Source of the DNA: CAWUKT01 sp964352215
GTDB taxonomy: Bacteria > Bacteroidota > Bacteroidia > J057 > JADKCL01
Direction of reading: 5' to 3'
DNA: 64,000 nucleotides
NCBI GenBank assembly: GCA_964352215.1
Contig: CAYGRE010000004.1
Coordinates: 97,705 to 161,704 of the forward strand
Shown here: positions 27,485 through 37,482 of the stretch, in pieces
Position numbering within the stretch: position 1 is the first letter of the stretch
Layout: every line of letters begins with the position of its first letter
Made by a program: the position numbers and the translations under genes
Notes under the pieces: model-generated
What the model was told of the DNA's origin: nothing
What the model saw: the letters and a program-made list of their open reading frames with translations, nothing else
The model's database searches: none

Positions 27485-28777
27485 TCAACTGTTCTCTCCC
27501 ATCAACTGTTCCAAGGCTTCCTTGATCATAGAATGTAGTTTTCTCAAGGTATCGTATTCAATAGAATAGGGTGGCATGAGGTAAATAACATTTCCCAGGG
27601 GCCGCAGTAATACTCCTCGCTCATAAAACCATTTCCCTACTTCTTTTCCGATTCCGCTCAGGTATCCCTGGCTTTCGTTCAGGACGATGTCCATGGCCAG
27701 GATCGTTCCGGTACAGCGAACATTGGTGAGCAGAGGATGCTCCTCTAACATCTGCCGGCCTTCCTCCTGGATTTTGCATATCTCAGCTACCCTGGCTTGG
27801 GTTTCTTCCTGCTCAAACAGGTCGAGGCTGGCATTGGCCGCTGCACACCCAAGTGGATTGGCAGTGAAGGAATGCCCATGAAACAACATCTTAGAGCGGT
27901 CCTCGTCCAGAAAGGCATTGTAAATCTCCTCGGTGGAGGCGGTAATGGCCAAAGGCAGGAATCCTCCGGTCAGCCCTTTGGACATGCAAATGATGTCTGG
28001 TGACTCGGCACACTGAAGGGCAGCCAAGAGGCTCCCCGTGCGGTAAAACCCAGTCATCACCTCATCGAAGATGACCAGAATACCTTTGGAATGACAATAG
28101 CGAATGATCGCATCCAAGGTCTCTGGTGAATACATGAGCATCCCTCCTGCCCCCTGCACCAATGGCTCCAATATGATCGCAGCGAAATCCCGCTCTGCGG
28201 TCAAGTTCTCCAACTGCTCCAGGACCTTTTCCAGCCCTGAATTCAATTCGCCCGGACTGGATAAAAAATGCACATCGAACAGCAGTTCGTCAAAGGCCTT
28301 TGTAAAAATAGAGCGCCCGGAGACGGACATCGCCCCAAATGTATCCCCGTGGTAAGCATGTTCCAGGGCAAGCAATCCCGTCCTTTCTTCCCCCTTGTTT
28401 TGCCAGTACTGCCAGGCCATTTTCAAAGCTACTTCGACCGCAGTCGATCCATTGTCCGAGAAGAACATCCGGGTGATCCCTTCCGGGGTAATGCCGACCA
28501 GTCTTTCTGCCAACCGAACTGCCTGTGGATGGGTAAAACCGGCAAATATGACCTGTTCCAGCTCTCTGGCCTGGTTTCCAATCGCATCTGCGATATAAGG
28601 ATGGGCATGGCCGTGCACCGTGACCCACCAGGAAGAAATGGCATCCACCAGGGAACTCCCATCTTCACGGTACAACAAAGCGCCTCTGCCCTTTACAATA
28701 GGCACAGCGTCACCAGCAGTCAACATTTGCGTATAGGGATGCCAGACCGCGGTGCGGTCTCTTTCCGATAAAGTCAT
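27485..28777 (-). CDS. bioA: Adenosylmethionine-8-amino-7-oxononanoate aminotransferase
   Basis: 430 residues, the usual length. BioA marks are VWHPYTQM near the N-terminus, SSWWVTVHGHAHP at about 48-60, EHAYHGDTFGAMSVSG, FDEVMTGFYRTG with PLP-binding Asp238, and the PLP lysine Lys267 in CMSKGLTGGFLPL. It makes 7,8-diaminopelargonate for biotin, using S-adenosylmethionine as amino donor. No other bio gene is in the window. Its ATG lies 9 bases after the stop of the giant hybrid kinase gene, so the two may share a transcript. The last codons contain a direct repeat (TCAACTGTTC twice on the plus strand). Confidence 0.96.
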   Translation of the reverse strand: MTLSERDRTAVWHPYTQMLTAGDAVPIVKGRGALLYREDGSSLVDAISSWWVTVHGHAHPYIADAIGNQARELEQVIFAGFTHPQAVRLAERLVGITPEGITRMFFSDNGSTAVEVALKMAWQYWQNKGEERTGLLALEHAYHGDTFGAMSVSGRSIFTKAFDELLFDVHFLSSPGELNSGLEKVLEQLENLTAERDFAAIILEPLVQGAGGMLMYSPETLDAIIRYCHSKGILVIFDEVMTGFYRTGSLLAALQCAESPDIICMSKGLTGGFLPLAITASTEEIYNAFLDEDRSKMLFHGHSFTANPLGCAAANASLDLFEQEETQARVAEICKIQEEGRQMLEEHPLLTNVRCTGTILAMDIVLNESQGYLSGIGKEVGKWFYERGVLLRPLGNVIYLMPPYSIEYDTLRKLHSMIKEALEQLMGENS

Positions 28778-28786
28778 GCATGCAAT

Positions 28787-31700
28787 TTAGGGCTTCTCAA
28801 GGACGAGGTACAACTCCTTGACGACTTCTACCCCAATTTCCTGGGCCTCCTTGAGCAGACCCGGAATTCTTTGCAGCTCATTGCCTGAGCCGGCTAAATG
28901 CTCTATTTTTTGGAGCCGGTCTTTCAGGTCCATACAACCTGCATAACCGGAAGAAGATTTCAGGCTATGGGCAGCCCGTTTGAGTTCTTCATATTCTCCA
29001 TTGGCCAACAGTTCAGCCAGCTCATCCAGGGAAGAGGGCATCCGGTCGACAATCTTTCCAAGAATGGCCGACATGAAGACGGGGTCTCCCCCTGACAACT
29101 CTCTCAGATTGTCAAGGTTAATGAATTTATAGGTTGTGGATGAGTCAGACCCATTGGCCGTGATGATCTCTCCGTTGCCATTTACATGGAATCGCTTGGG
29201 CACAATCGTCTTCAGGACTTCCACCACTTCTTTGAGCAGAATAGGTTTACTGACATAGCCATCCATTCCTGCGCTGAGGAAGCGCTCCCGGTCTCCCTGC
29301 ATGGCGTTGGCGGTCATGGCGATGATGGTAGGACGCTCATCACCCAACTCGGCGATGATGCGCTTGGTGGCTTCGATGCCATCCATCTGTGGCATTTGCA
29401 CATCCATAAAGACGACATCATAATGCAGGTGCAAAACAGCATCTACTGCTTCAACTCCATTGTTAGCGACATCTGGGGCATACCCCATTCTTTTCAGAAT
29501 TCCAGCCGCAACTTCCTGATTGATCTTGTTGTCCTCGACCAACAGGATACTCAATGGATTGTCTTTCGCAAGAAGATCTAATTTATGCATGGCTTGCTGA
29601 TTCGCAGCTTCCTTTGATTGAGGATCCTGCAGGAGTTCCTTGACCAGGTGACTGGGCTTGAATGGTTTCAACAACAGAGATATACCCAGATCTTTCTGGT
29701 GGGTTAGCTCCATGGCCTGCTCAGGTACACATAGGATCGTGATAGGTAGCTCCGAGGGGGTATATTGTTCCCTTATGGTCTCCAGTAATTCAGGTTCAAA
29801 ATCAAGACAGCGGGCATCCATCACCAAGTGATCATACCCCTTGCTCAATTGCAACACGTCTGCAAGTTCCTCACCGTTTTTGGCGGTTTTGAACCAGACT
29901 CCCCAGGCATCACAATAGGACTTCATGACCTCCATAGTCGGTTGGTGTGGAGTAGCCAATACGAGGTGCTGCCCGATAATACCTTCTGGCTGAGAATTGA
30001 TGGCTCCCTCGGGCAGGTCAACATCCAGATAGAAGAGGAAGTCAGTTCCTTCTCCCTCTTTGCTTTCAACCCAGATTTTACCGTTCATCATGGAAACCAG
30101 GCTGCTGGTAATTGCCAGCCCGAGACCTGTACCACCGTATTTACGGGTGGTCGATGCATCCACCTGGGTGAATGATTCGAACAGGGTATCCAATTTATCT
30201 TCGGGGATACCGATTCCGGTATCCTTGACGGAGAACAAGATGCGGTTCTTCCCTGCTTCATTCCCGACGGAATTGATTCGGATGCTGATCTCACCACTCT
30301 GGGTAAACTTGATCGCGTTTCCGACCAGATTGATGAATATCTGACGAAGCCGGGTATGGTCTCCGAGAATATGCTGTGGTGTGTCCTTATCAATGCGGAA
30401 CAAGAGGTCAAGACCTTTGGAATGTGCTCCATAAGCTAACATTTCCATCACCTCTTCCACACATTTTTCCAATTCGACCGGAACGTGTTCCAATTCCATC
30501 TTGCCGGATTCGATCCTGGAGAAATCAAGGATATCGTTGATCACGGCCAGCAGGCTTTCACCACTCAATTTAATATTCTTCACCAGGTGCTTTAGGTCCT
30601 GATTCATATCACTCATCATCAGGAGCTCAGTCATACCAATGACCCCGTTCATCGGGGTGCGTATCTCATGGCTCATGGTAGCGAGGAATTCAGATTTGGC
30701 GCGGTTGGCGGCCTCCACTTTCTCCTTTTCCATAACCAATTCTTCTGTTCTGGTATCCACCATGTCCTGAAGTTGCTCACTTCTCCGGCGCAGGCTCCGG
30801 GTTCTGAGGTTAGACATCAGCAACAGCAAAGACACAACCGCAACCCCGCAGATGAAATAGAACCACCACATTTGCCAGAAAGGAGGGGTAATCTCAAAAG
30901 AAAAAGAGGTTGGTTCTTCATTCCAGATGCCATCGGCATTACTGGCAATGACCTTAAAGGTGTATTCACCCGGCGGAATATTGGAGAAAACAGCATGGTT
31001 TTCGGAGGTCTCCGGGGACCAATCCTCATCATACCCTTCCAGCATGTAGCGGTAATGGACCTTTTCCGGATTTGGAGAAGTCACCCCTACAAAATTGAAT
31101 CTGAGGTGGTTGTCTTTGAAAGGCAATTCCAGAGACAGTGGCAATTGACTCCAGCTCAGGATAGAATCTGCTCGGGTAGACCAATCTACATCCTCCAGAA
31201 AAAGCTTGATTCCTGTAATGCTGACTTTAGGTGGCTTGGAACCCTCCTCGTTGCGCGGCGGTGTATAAGCAGTGAGGAATTCGCTGGTACCAAAGTAAAG
31301 CTTACCTTCTGATCCCACACAACCTGCATTCAGATTTGCCTCTATTCCTCTGAAACCCTCCGAATAAGCATAGCTCTTTATGCTCAGTGGATTCGAGTTT
31401 TCATCTAATGTAATGCAGGAAAGGCCCTTTTCGGTACCCGCCCAGAGGCGCCCCTCGCTGTCCAAAATAGAAAGGTATACGACATTGGATGCGAGTCCTT
31501 CCCGGTCAGACAGGTAGCAAAATGACTCCCCGTCCCATTTTCCCAGACCTGAATAGGTTCCAAACCATACCTGTCCATTATTGTCGACCGTCAGGTTCAT
31601 CACCCGGTTGCCGATCAACCCATTCTCTTCATCCAGAAATATGACGGTATCACTGTTGTACCGGATTACACCATTGCGCATGGTCGCCAACCAGATATTT

Positions 31701-33106
31701 CCATCCTGGTCTTCGTCAATGTCAATCCCATAATTTTGGAAAGCCTCATCCTGTTCTGCCAGCGAGATGACCTCTTTACCTCTGATCTGAAAAAATCCCT
31801 GGGAGGAGGCCAGCCACATATTGCTCTTACTGTCCAGGTGCAGGGAAATTGCAAAGAAAGGGCTTTCGTATTTGGGAAATGCTACCTGTTCCAGGTTCTT
31901 TCCATCCCAGATAAACAGACCTTCAAAAGAAGCGATCCATGTTTTGCCTTGTCTGTCATTTTCAAGATCCAGCACGAAACCAGATTCAAACAAAGGCGGT
32001 CCTTTTAATTTTTCCAATCCCCCCTCTTCCAATCGGTAAATCCCGGCATCAGTTCCAACCCATACTTCACCGTTAGGTTGTTCATGTACCGTATAAACCC
32101 TTGGATTTCCCTCCCCCACTTCGTAATGCACGAATCTTTCATCGTCCAGACGTGTGATTCCATCTCCGTCACTTCCAAACCAGATCGCGCCGAAGCTATC
32201 TTGAAAGATGTCCGTCATCCTCCGCTGTCTCAACCCATTTTGGTTGTTAAGTATGACCAATTGCCCATCCTTAATGAAATGGGCACCTGAACTTGTGGCA
32301 AGCCAAACCCGATTGTCACGGTCTACATACATGCCAAATACCCTGGACCCGAAAGCTGAAATATCTATATCCGTCAATTGAAAATTGCCGGTTTTGTACC
32401 TGACATATACTTCTTTGCGGGTAACGATCCAGATTTTCCCCGTGGTGTCCTTGGCAATTGCAGCGACTTCTCCCTTTAAGTTTTCAGGCATTCCACCGGG
32501 TCGGCGGATCTTTTTACCATCGAAAGTGGTGATCCCGTGGTGGGTTGCGAACCAGATGGTGCCTTCAGAATCATAGAGCGCATCATATATCGTATCGCTG
32601 GGGAGCCCATCTTCAATATCGTACCGCTTGAACTCGGACCCATTGTAATCATAGAAGCCATCCGAAATGGTATAAATGATGACCCCACCGTCCGGTTTGG
32701 GTAAAAGATTGGCCTTGGTTGAAAAGAACAGACCATCGGATTCGGAAAAAGAGCGAAACTCCCGACCGTCGTACATGGAAACCCCATTTCCATCGTGGGT
32801 AAACCAAATATTTCCATCTGCATCTGTTGCATTGTCAATAACGATATTGCTTCTCAATCCGTCATCGACGGTATAGGTCTTGAATTCTCTCCCATCAAAT
32901 ACGCTGACTCCACCTCCATAGGTTGCTATCCACAAATAGCCGCGGTCATCCTCACAAAAAGCGTTGGCTTGCATTTGTGCCAGACCTTCCGAAACGCCAA
33001 AATTGGTAAAATTCAGCTGTTGCCCCATCAGAACCACTGTTCCTAGGGCAAAGAATAAAAAGTATGCTACAACTGTTTTGTAGATGATCTCTGTTGTTGA
33101 TTGCAT
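28787..33106 (-). CDS. Giant hybrid sensor kinase: Reg_prop, Y_Y_Y, HisKA, HATPase, two receivers, HPt
   Basis: 1439 residues. A signal peptide is followed by a long Reg_prop propeller (to about 700; DDRGYLWIATYGGGVSVFDG, GNIWFTHDGNGVSMYDG) and a Y_Y_Y domain (YRYMLEGYDEDW). One membrane helix lies near 735-757. HisKA carries His813 in ATMSHEIRTPMNG, and HATPase carries NLVGNAIKFTQSG and KYGGTGLGLA. Receiver 1 (about 1045-1162) keeps Asp1097 but lacks the acidic pair at its start (HLVLATPHQP), so it is probably degenerate. Receiver 2 is intact (LLVEDNKINQ, Asp1235 in FMDVQMPQMDG, Lys1288). The C-terminal HPt has His1380 in AAHSLKSSSGYAG. No output domain is present, so phosphate must leave to another regulator. 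Confidence 0.95.
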   Translation of the reverse strand: MQSTTEIIYKTVVAYFLFFALGTVVLMGQQLNFTNFGVSEGLAQMQANAFCEDDRGYLWIATYGGGVSVFDGREFKTYTVDDGLRSNIVIDNATDADGNIWFTHDGNGVSMYDGREFRSFSESDGLFFSTKANLLPKPDGGVIIYTISDGFYDYNGSEFKRYDIEDGLPSDTIYDALYDSEGTIWFATHHGITTFDGKKIRRPGGMPENLKGEVAAIAKDTTGKIWIVTRKEVYVRYKTGNFQLTDIDISAFGSRVFGMYVDRDNRVWLATSSGAHFIKDGQLVILNNQNGLRQRRMTDIFQDSFGAIWFGSDGDGITRLDDERFVHYEVGEGNPRVYTVHEQPNGEVWVGTDAGIYRLEEGGLEKLKGPPLFESGFVLDLENDRQGKTWIASFEGLFIWDGKNLEQVAFPKYESPFFAISLHLDSKSNMWLASSQGFFQIRGKEVISLAEQDEAFQNYGIDIDEDQDGNIWLATMRNGVIRYNSDTVIFLDEENGLIGNRVMNLTVDNNGQVWFGTYSGLGKWDGESFCYLSDREGLASNVVYLSILDSEGRLWAGTEKGLSCITLDENSNPLSIKSYAYSEGFRGIEANLNAGCVGSEGKLYFGTSEFLTAYTPPRNEEGSKPPKVSITGIKLFLEDVDWSTRADSILSWSQLPLSLELPFKDNHLRFNFVGVTSPNPEKVHYRYMLEGYDEDWSPETSENHAVFSNIPPGEYTFKVIASNADGIWNEEPTSFSFEITPPFWQMWWFYFICGVAVVSLLLLMSNLRTRSLRRRSEQLQDMVDTRTEELVMEKEKVEAANRAKSEFLATMSHEIRTPMNGVIGMTELLMMSDMNQDLKHLVKNIKLSGESLLAVINDILDFSRIESGKMELEHVPVELEKCVEEVMEMLAYGAHSKGLDLLFRIDKDTPQHILGDHTRLRQIFINLVGNAIKFTQSGEISIRINSVGNEAGKNRILFSVKDTGIGIPEDKLDTLFESFTQVDASTTRKYGGTGLGLAITSSLVSMMNGKIWVESKEGEGTDFLFYLDVDLPEGAINSQPEGIIGQHLVLATPHQPTMEVMKSYCDAWGVWFKTAKNGEELADVLQLSKGYDHLVMDARCLDFEPELLETIREQYTPSELPITILCVPEQAMELTHQKDLGISLLLKPFKPSHLVKELLQDPQSKEAANQQAMHKLDLLAKDNPLSILLVEDNKINQEVAAGILKRMGYAPDVANNGVEAVDAVLHLHYDVVFMDVQMPQMDGIEATKRIIAELGDERPTIIAMTANAMQGDRERFLSAGMDGYVSKPILLKEVVEVLKTIVPKRFHVNGNGEIITANGSDSSTTYKFINLDNLRELSGGDPVFMSAILGKIVDRMPSSLDELAELLANGEYEELKRAAHSLKSSSGYAGCMDLKDRLQKIEHLAGSGNELQRIPGLLKEAQEIGVEVVKELYLVLEKP

Positions 33107-33276
33107 TTCTTCGCTGGCTGCTAGGAACTAAAATAGGCAATAATTCAGCTTTAACCGTATGCAAGAAAGATTGAGCCTCATTTTGCGCAGAAATGCAGAG
33201 GAAGGAAATCAGTGAGTCTAAGTTCTATATAGAGGAGGAGGCTGGCAGGCAATTTATGATGTAAGATACCGCATAA

Positions 33277-33308
33277 TAAAAGAGACTGCCCTTTTGGGAC
33301 AGCCTCTA
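33277..33308 (-). terminator. Terminator of mdh
   Basis: On the minus strand AGAGGCTGTCCC, loop AAAA, GGGCAGTCTCT forms a long stem with one mismatch, followed by TTTATTAT. It lies 24 bases after the mdh stop and insulates the giant kinase gene. Confidence 0.85.
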
Positions 33309-33331
33309 TATCGTTTTGGAGATGGTATCGC

Positions 33332-34267
33332 TTAAAGATTCATGCCTTCCAGCACATCTTTCACACTGCGGACAGCTGCAGCAGATTCTTTGAGCAGAGC
33401 CATTTCATCATCGGTCAATTTCAGTTCGATGATCTCTTTGATTCCTCCTTTGCCCAAACGGACAGGAACACCAAGGTAAAGGTCATTGATTCCATACTCA
33501 CCGGTCAGCCATGAGCATACAGGGAAGATGCGATTTTGATCAAGTAGGATTGCCTCGACCATCTGAGCGGCGGCATAACCTGGTGCATACCAGGCAGAGG
33601 TTCCGAGCAATTTAACGATCTCTCCACCCCCCTTTTTGGTACGGTCAACGATCGCATCCAGCTTGTCTGCGTCGATCAGATCAGTGACAGGAATTCCGGA
33701 AACGGTGGTGTAACGTGGTAGTGGAACCATGGTATCACCATGACCACCCAGCAGCAAAGCGCTGAAATCTTTGGGGGAGAGGTCAAGTTCTTCAGCAAGG
33801 AAAGCACGGTAGCGGGCGGTATCCAATACACCAGCCATACCCATGACACGCTTGGAGTCAATACCAGCTGATTTGTAAGCTTGGTAAGTCATAACATCCA
33901 GCGGATTTGCTACAACGATGATGATAGCATCCGGAGAAGCTGCAATGGCCTGTTCTGTGACCGTCTTCACGATCTTCGCATTGATGGAGATCAGATCGTC
34001 ACGGCTCATGCCCGGCTTACGGGGTACACCTGAGGTGATCACGATCACATCTGAACCAGCAGTCTTGGAGTAGTCATTGGTGCTGCCTTTGACACGGGTG
34101 TCATATCCCATCACAGGAGCTGATTCCCACAGGTCAAGTGCTTTGCCTTCGGCAACACCTTCAATGATGTCGATCAAAACTACTTCTTTACAAATGTCCT
34201 TTTGGGCGATCGCATCAGCACAAGAAGCACCTACTGCTCCGGCTCCGATCACTGTTACTTTACTCAT
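33332..34267 (-). CDS. mdh: NAD-dependent malate dehydrogenase
   Basis: 311 residues, full length. The Rossmann glycine motif is VIGAGAVGASCA (about 6-17), and Asp33 in LIDI favours NAD over NADP. The mobile loop is GVPRKPGMSRDDL, with substrate arginines Arg83 and Arg89 marking malate rather than lactate dehydrogenase. Arg151 lies in GVLDTARYR and the catalytic His175 in LLGGHGDTMVP. It interconverts malate and oxaloacetate in the cytoplasmic TCA cycle. The gene is monocistronic with its own terminator (33277-33308) and a TACCTTTG box upstream (34341-34348). Confidence 0.97.
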   Translation of the reverse strand: MSKVTVIGAGAVGASCADAIAQKDICKEVVLIDIIEGVAEGKALDLWESAPVMGYDTRVKGSTNDYSKTAGSDVIVITSGVPRKPGMSRDDLISINAKIVKTVTEQAIAASPDAIIIVVANPLDVMTYQAYKSAGIDSKRVMGMAGVLDTARYRAFLAEELDLSPKDFSALLLGGHGDTMVPLPRYTTVSGIPVTDLIDADKLDAIVDRTKKGGGEIVKLLGTSAWYAPGYAAAQMVEAILLDQNRIFPVCSWLTGEYGINDLYLGVPVRLGKGGIKEIIELKLTDDEMALLKESAAAVRSVKDVLEGMNL

Positions 34268-34340
34268 AGTATTCTAATGTATTTTCGGCGTGATAAAGTC
34301 TAGCAAATCGGGCGCAATTTACCTCATGTACAAGGAAAAA

Positions 34341-34348
34341 CAAAGGTA
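34341..34348 (-). promoter_or_regulatory. TAnnTTTG -7 box upstream of mdh
   Basis: TACCTTTG on the minus strand matches the Bacteroidota -7 consensus exactly and lies about 75 bases before the mdh start. A TTTG 24 bases further upstream is wider than the usual 19-21 spacing, so the -33 element is uncertain. Confidence 0.4.
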
Positions 34349-34397
34349 TTCAGCGTCGTTCAGCCCTGTTTTCAAATAAATTCACTACCTTTTTGCC

Positions 34398-35471
34398 ATG
34401 ACCCTCTTGATCGCCTTTTTTCTGCTTTCGATTATCTTTTCTTTTCTCTGCTCGGTGTGGGAAGCAGTCCTCCTCAGCATAACCCCTTCTTTCATCAAAA
34501 GGAAAGAACATGATGCCCCCGCATTGGCAAAATTATTGGGTGAACTGAAAGGAGATATCGACAAGCCACTGTCTGCCATTCTGACTTTGAACACCATTGC
34601 CCATACCGTTGGAGCCATCGGCGTCGGTGCCCAGGCGGGTGTTCTCTTCCAGGACAGTGCCATCGAAATTATTGGGTTGAAAATCTCCATTGAGTCCATC
34701 ATCGCGACCTTGATGACCCTCGGAATTTTATTCCTCTCCGAGATCATCCCCAAGACGATCGGTGCCAACAACTGGCAGAGCATGGCCGGGTTTACGGCCC
34801 GTTCCCTAAGGATACTCCTGATCATTCTCGCCCCATTTGTCTGGGTCACCAACCTCCTCACCAAGACCCTAAAAAAGGACAAGAAGAAGAGTGTCTTCAG
34901 CAAGCAGGACTTTGCAGCCATGGCCGAGATTGTCACTGAAAGCGGAGAAATCCAGGAAGATGACTTCCAATTGATCAAGAATGTACTGCAATTTGATGTG
35001 TTGACCGCCCGGGACGTGATGACCCCGCGTCCGGTCATGGTCATGGCCAATGAAAGCCAAACCATCCGCGAATTTTATGAATCTTCCAAGCCACTGATAT
35101 TTTCCAGGATACCGCTCTTCCGGGAAGCCCGGGATTCTGTCACCGGCCTCTTACTCAAAGACGATCTGCTTACTGCAATTATTGAAGGCAAGGGCGATGA
35201 TACCCTGGATACAATCAAAAGAGAGCCTCCATTTCTGAAAGAGCGCATGCCTCTGCGTGAGGTGTTCATGCACCTGAATACGAAAAGGGAGCACCTCGGG
35301 GTAGTGATGGATGAATTTGGGTCCTCCATCGGTTTGCTGACCCTGGAAGATGTCTTCGAGACTTTGTTTGGGATAGAGATCATGGATGAAACCGACTCTG
35401 TGTCGGATCTTCAAGCTTATGCCCGGCAGCGTTGGGAAGCAAGAGCAAAGAAACTGGGCCTGATTGAATAG
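34398..35471 (+). CDS. CNNM (DUF21) transmembrane and CBS-pair protein
   Basis: 357 residues. The N-terminal half is a DUF21/CNNM membrane domain with about four hydrophobic segments (LLIAFFLLSIIFSFLCSVWE, IGLKISIESIIATLMTLGIL, LFLSEIIPKTIGANNW). Two CBS motifs follow (RDVMTPRPVMVMANESQTI and LGVVMDEFGSSIGLLTLEDV). The family is linked to magnesium or cobalt efflux (CorB/CorC, HlyC). The C-terminal CorC_HlyC transporter-associated domain is absent, so this is the short form. It may export Mg2+ or Na+ at the inner membrane. A TACCTTTTTG stretch sits right before the ATG. Confidence 0.9.
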   Translation: MTLLIAFFLLSIIFSFLCSVWEAVLLSITPSFIKRKEHDAPALAKLLGELKGDIDKPLSAILTLNTIAHTVGAIGVGAQAGVLFQDSAIEIIGLKISIESIIATLMTLGILFLSEIIPKTIGANNWQSMAGFTARSLRILLIILAPFVWVTNLLTKTLKKDKKKSVFSKQDFAAMAEIVTESGEIQEDDFQLIKNVLQFDVLTARDVMTPRPVMVMANESQTIREFYESSKPLIFSRIPLFREARDSVTGLLLKDDLLTAIIEGKGDDTLDTIKREPPFLKERMPLREVFMHLNTKREHLGVVMDEFGSSIGLLTLEDVFETLFGIEIMDETDSVSDLQAYARQRWEARAKKLGLIE

Positions 35472-35512
35472 CTTAGTGCAATTCCAGCTTGGTCCAATTC
35501 CAAATCACTCCT

Positions 35513-36949
35513 TCATATTGCGTCCTCACCCGGAGTCAGCTCCTGAATTTTCGCAAGGACCCAATCCCGGTTTTGCAGATGCGGGCATCCCTCCACCTCA
35601 TGCGCCAGGGCAAGCCTGCCCTTCTCCTCCCCCTTTTTCTCCCGCAGATCGAACAACTTCCGGCAAAAGCGAATCAAATTGACCAAGGAGGCTTTCAGGC
35701 CATCCGATATATCTGTGCTCCGGTTAAGGTAGCGCTGAAAACTCTGGGCCAGGGAATCGAATGATTCGAAGTCATTGGTCTCATAATAGATGCGCATCAG
35801 CAGGTTCTGATGAGAGGTACGGTAATACCAATCGTGGAATTCGACTTGTAGCAGATGCCGCTTCGCCTCTTTGTAGGCCCCTTTGGCAAAGTCCAGGTAG
35901 GCACATCCATAGTGGTACAGGTCATCTCTCCACTTGACCGGCAGCTTTTCAAAGGTTTCTTCCAAAAAGTTTCTCGTCCAGGAAATATTACCCAGTCGAA
36001 CCCCAATCGAGATCAATATCTTATAGTTCTGGGCTGTAAAGGCATCTTCCCCCCACAACAGGCCCAGGGCTACGACTTCCTGGTACACTTCGAAAGCAGT
36101 TTCCAGATACCCAGCCTTACCTCGACTGCTGGAAAAAAGACAATGATTGATCAGAAGGCCATATACATTTTGCTGCTCCACCCGCTCCAGCCAGGGACCA
36201 TGTTCGCGGACAATCTCCCGCAACTGGAGAAACTGGTTCTCCGTATCTTCTCCCAGGAGCAGCCGCAACAAATGCGAATAAAGGTCTACCAAGGGGCGAT
36301 TGTCCAGATTAAGCTGGTCACTCAACTGAAGGGTCATTTGATAAATATCTCCCTGCCCCTCCCCCGATGACCTTACCTGACTGAGATTGCAAATACCACA
36401 CAACACCCTTAAGCGGCTGGTCAGGTAGTACGTATCCAATTCCTCCAGAAACTCCTCCATCACCACCTTGGGGTTTTGCTCACCTTCCTTGATCGACAGG
36501 TCCACTTCCAATTCCCGTAGTTTCAGGGCATGGAAGTACCGGTCCAGATTTACCCTGCGGTCATCACCATGTTCTCGCCAGGCCTGGTCCAGCATTTTCC
36601 GTCCCCGGTTCCGCAAGCCTCTCCGGTCCATTCCACTGATCAGCAATCTTTTCTTCAGATCATCCCTCTCCTGCAACTCTGTCCATATCACAAATTCTCT
36701 GAAGTGGTCGAGGAGGTAAGTTCTGAGTACACGCAACCGGGCATTTTTATAGTGCTTGTTTGGAAATGATTTGGCAAACAGTTCCTCGTCTGAGACCTCA
36801 AAATCGGGATAATAAGCACTCAGGCCACCCAATAGCTGTAATGTTTCTGCATGCTGGGTTACCATCGGTGAGCCAACAAAATCCTCAAACCTCCGGTAGT
36901 CGCGCTTGGAAAGGCCGCTCAAGTGGGCATAAAGATCCGGTTTCTTCAT
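35513..36949 (-). CDS. Helical-repeat protein of unknown function, parent copy of a nearby pseudogene
   Basis: 478 residues, all-helical by inspection, with no signal peptide or membrane segment. The N-terminus reads MKKPDLYAHLSGLSKRDYRR. The middle and C-terminal helices come in pairs like TPR or SNAP-type solenoids (AYLDFAKGAYKEAKRHLLQV, then QNLLMRIYYETNDFESFDSL). I recognise no named domain. A clearly related but broken copy lies at 60086-61342, so the family has been duplicated in this genome. Its stop lies 41 bp from the convergent CNNM gene. A TAGATTTT box near 36995-37005 could be its promoter. Confidence 0.85.
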   Translation of the reverse strand: MKKPDLYAHLSGLSKRDYRRFEDFVGSPMVTQHAETLQLLGGLSAYYPDFEVSDEELFAKSFPNKHYKNARLRVLRTYLLDHFREFVIWTELQERDDLKKRLLISGMDRRGLRNRGRKMLDQAWREHGDDRRVNLDRYFHALKLRELEVDLSIKEGEQNPKVVMEEFLEELDTYYLTSRLRVLCGICNLSQVRSSGEGQGDIYQMTLQLSDQLNLDNRPLVDLYSHLLRLLLGEDTENQFLQLREIVREHGPWLERVEQQNVYGLLINHCLFSSSRGKAGYLETAFEVYQEVVALGLLWGEDAFTAQNYKILISIGVRLGNISWTRNFLEETFEKLPVKWRDDLYHYGCAYLDFAKGAYKEAKRHLLQVEFHDWYYRTSHQNLLMRIYYETNDFESFDSLAQSFQRYLNRSTDISDGLKASLVNLIRFCRKLFDLREKKGEEKGRLALAHEVEGCPHLQNRDWVLAKIQELTPGEDAI

Positions 36950-37167
36950 AAACCTTCCCGGTTAAGGAATCAGAAAATCTAACAATACATTCTATGCTAC
37001 ATCTCAAAATAAGTAATTAATCCATATAAAGGCACAAAGGGCAGCACCATCCGTCAAGTCTACACCTAACAATGGTTGGAAAATGTCTTTCATGTTCCCG
37101 GAGAAAAGTCGGTTCTTTGAATTGTTGGCCGATTAAATAACTCCTAAGAAGCTGACAACGAAAAAAT

Positions 37168-37175
37168 TAACTTTG
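37168..37175 (+). promoter_or_regulatory. TAnnTTTG -7 box before the small acidic-peptide gene
   Basis: TAACTTTG matches the Bacteroidota -7 element exactly and ends 6 bases before an ATG, so the transcript would be nearly leaderless. A convincing -33 TTTG at 19-21 bases is not seen. Confidence 0.45.
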
Positions 37176-37181
37176 TCAATT

Positions 37182-37346
37182 ATGGAAGATCAAAACACCC
37201 AACCAACTCTCGACCCGTCTTCTACGGATACCGCACAAGAGCAAGAAAGCACTGATGGAGGATTGATCGTTGTCATGACTGATTCTTATGGCACGACAAG
37301 CGACACTGACGAAACCGACGGAGCCCAGAGCGACGTAATTGTCTAA
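37182..37346 (+). CDS. Small acidic peptide gene in a hidden transcription unit
   Basis: 54 codons from ATG 37182 to TAA 37344-37346. The peptide is rich in Asp, Glu, Thr, Ser and Gln (MEDQNTQPTLDPSSTDTAQE) with a short hydrophobic patch (GGLIVVM) and an acidic end (TTSDTDETDGAQSDVIV). It has no signal peptide or cysteine. Support comes from the exact TAnnTTTG box 6 bases upstream, an A-rich leader, and a terminator at 37720-37767 with no other plus-strand gene between. The GG at residues 26-27 recalls a leader cleavage site, but no maturation gene is adjacent. A peptide of unknown role or a chance frame inside an RNA gene are both possible. Confidence 0.5.
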   Translation: MEDQNTQPTLDPSSTDTAQEQESTDGGLIVVMTDSYGTTSDTDETDGAQSDVIV

Positions 37347-37482
37347 GGCTGCCAACCCACTTACACCCGGACCACTTGCACTGAAATAAAAGGGTAAGGA
37401 TTTACCCATGGGACAGGTCTGTCCTGACCGAGAATGAATTTCAACCCCTATCCCTGCTCTTCAGAAATAATTCTAAACCAAG

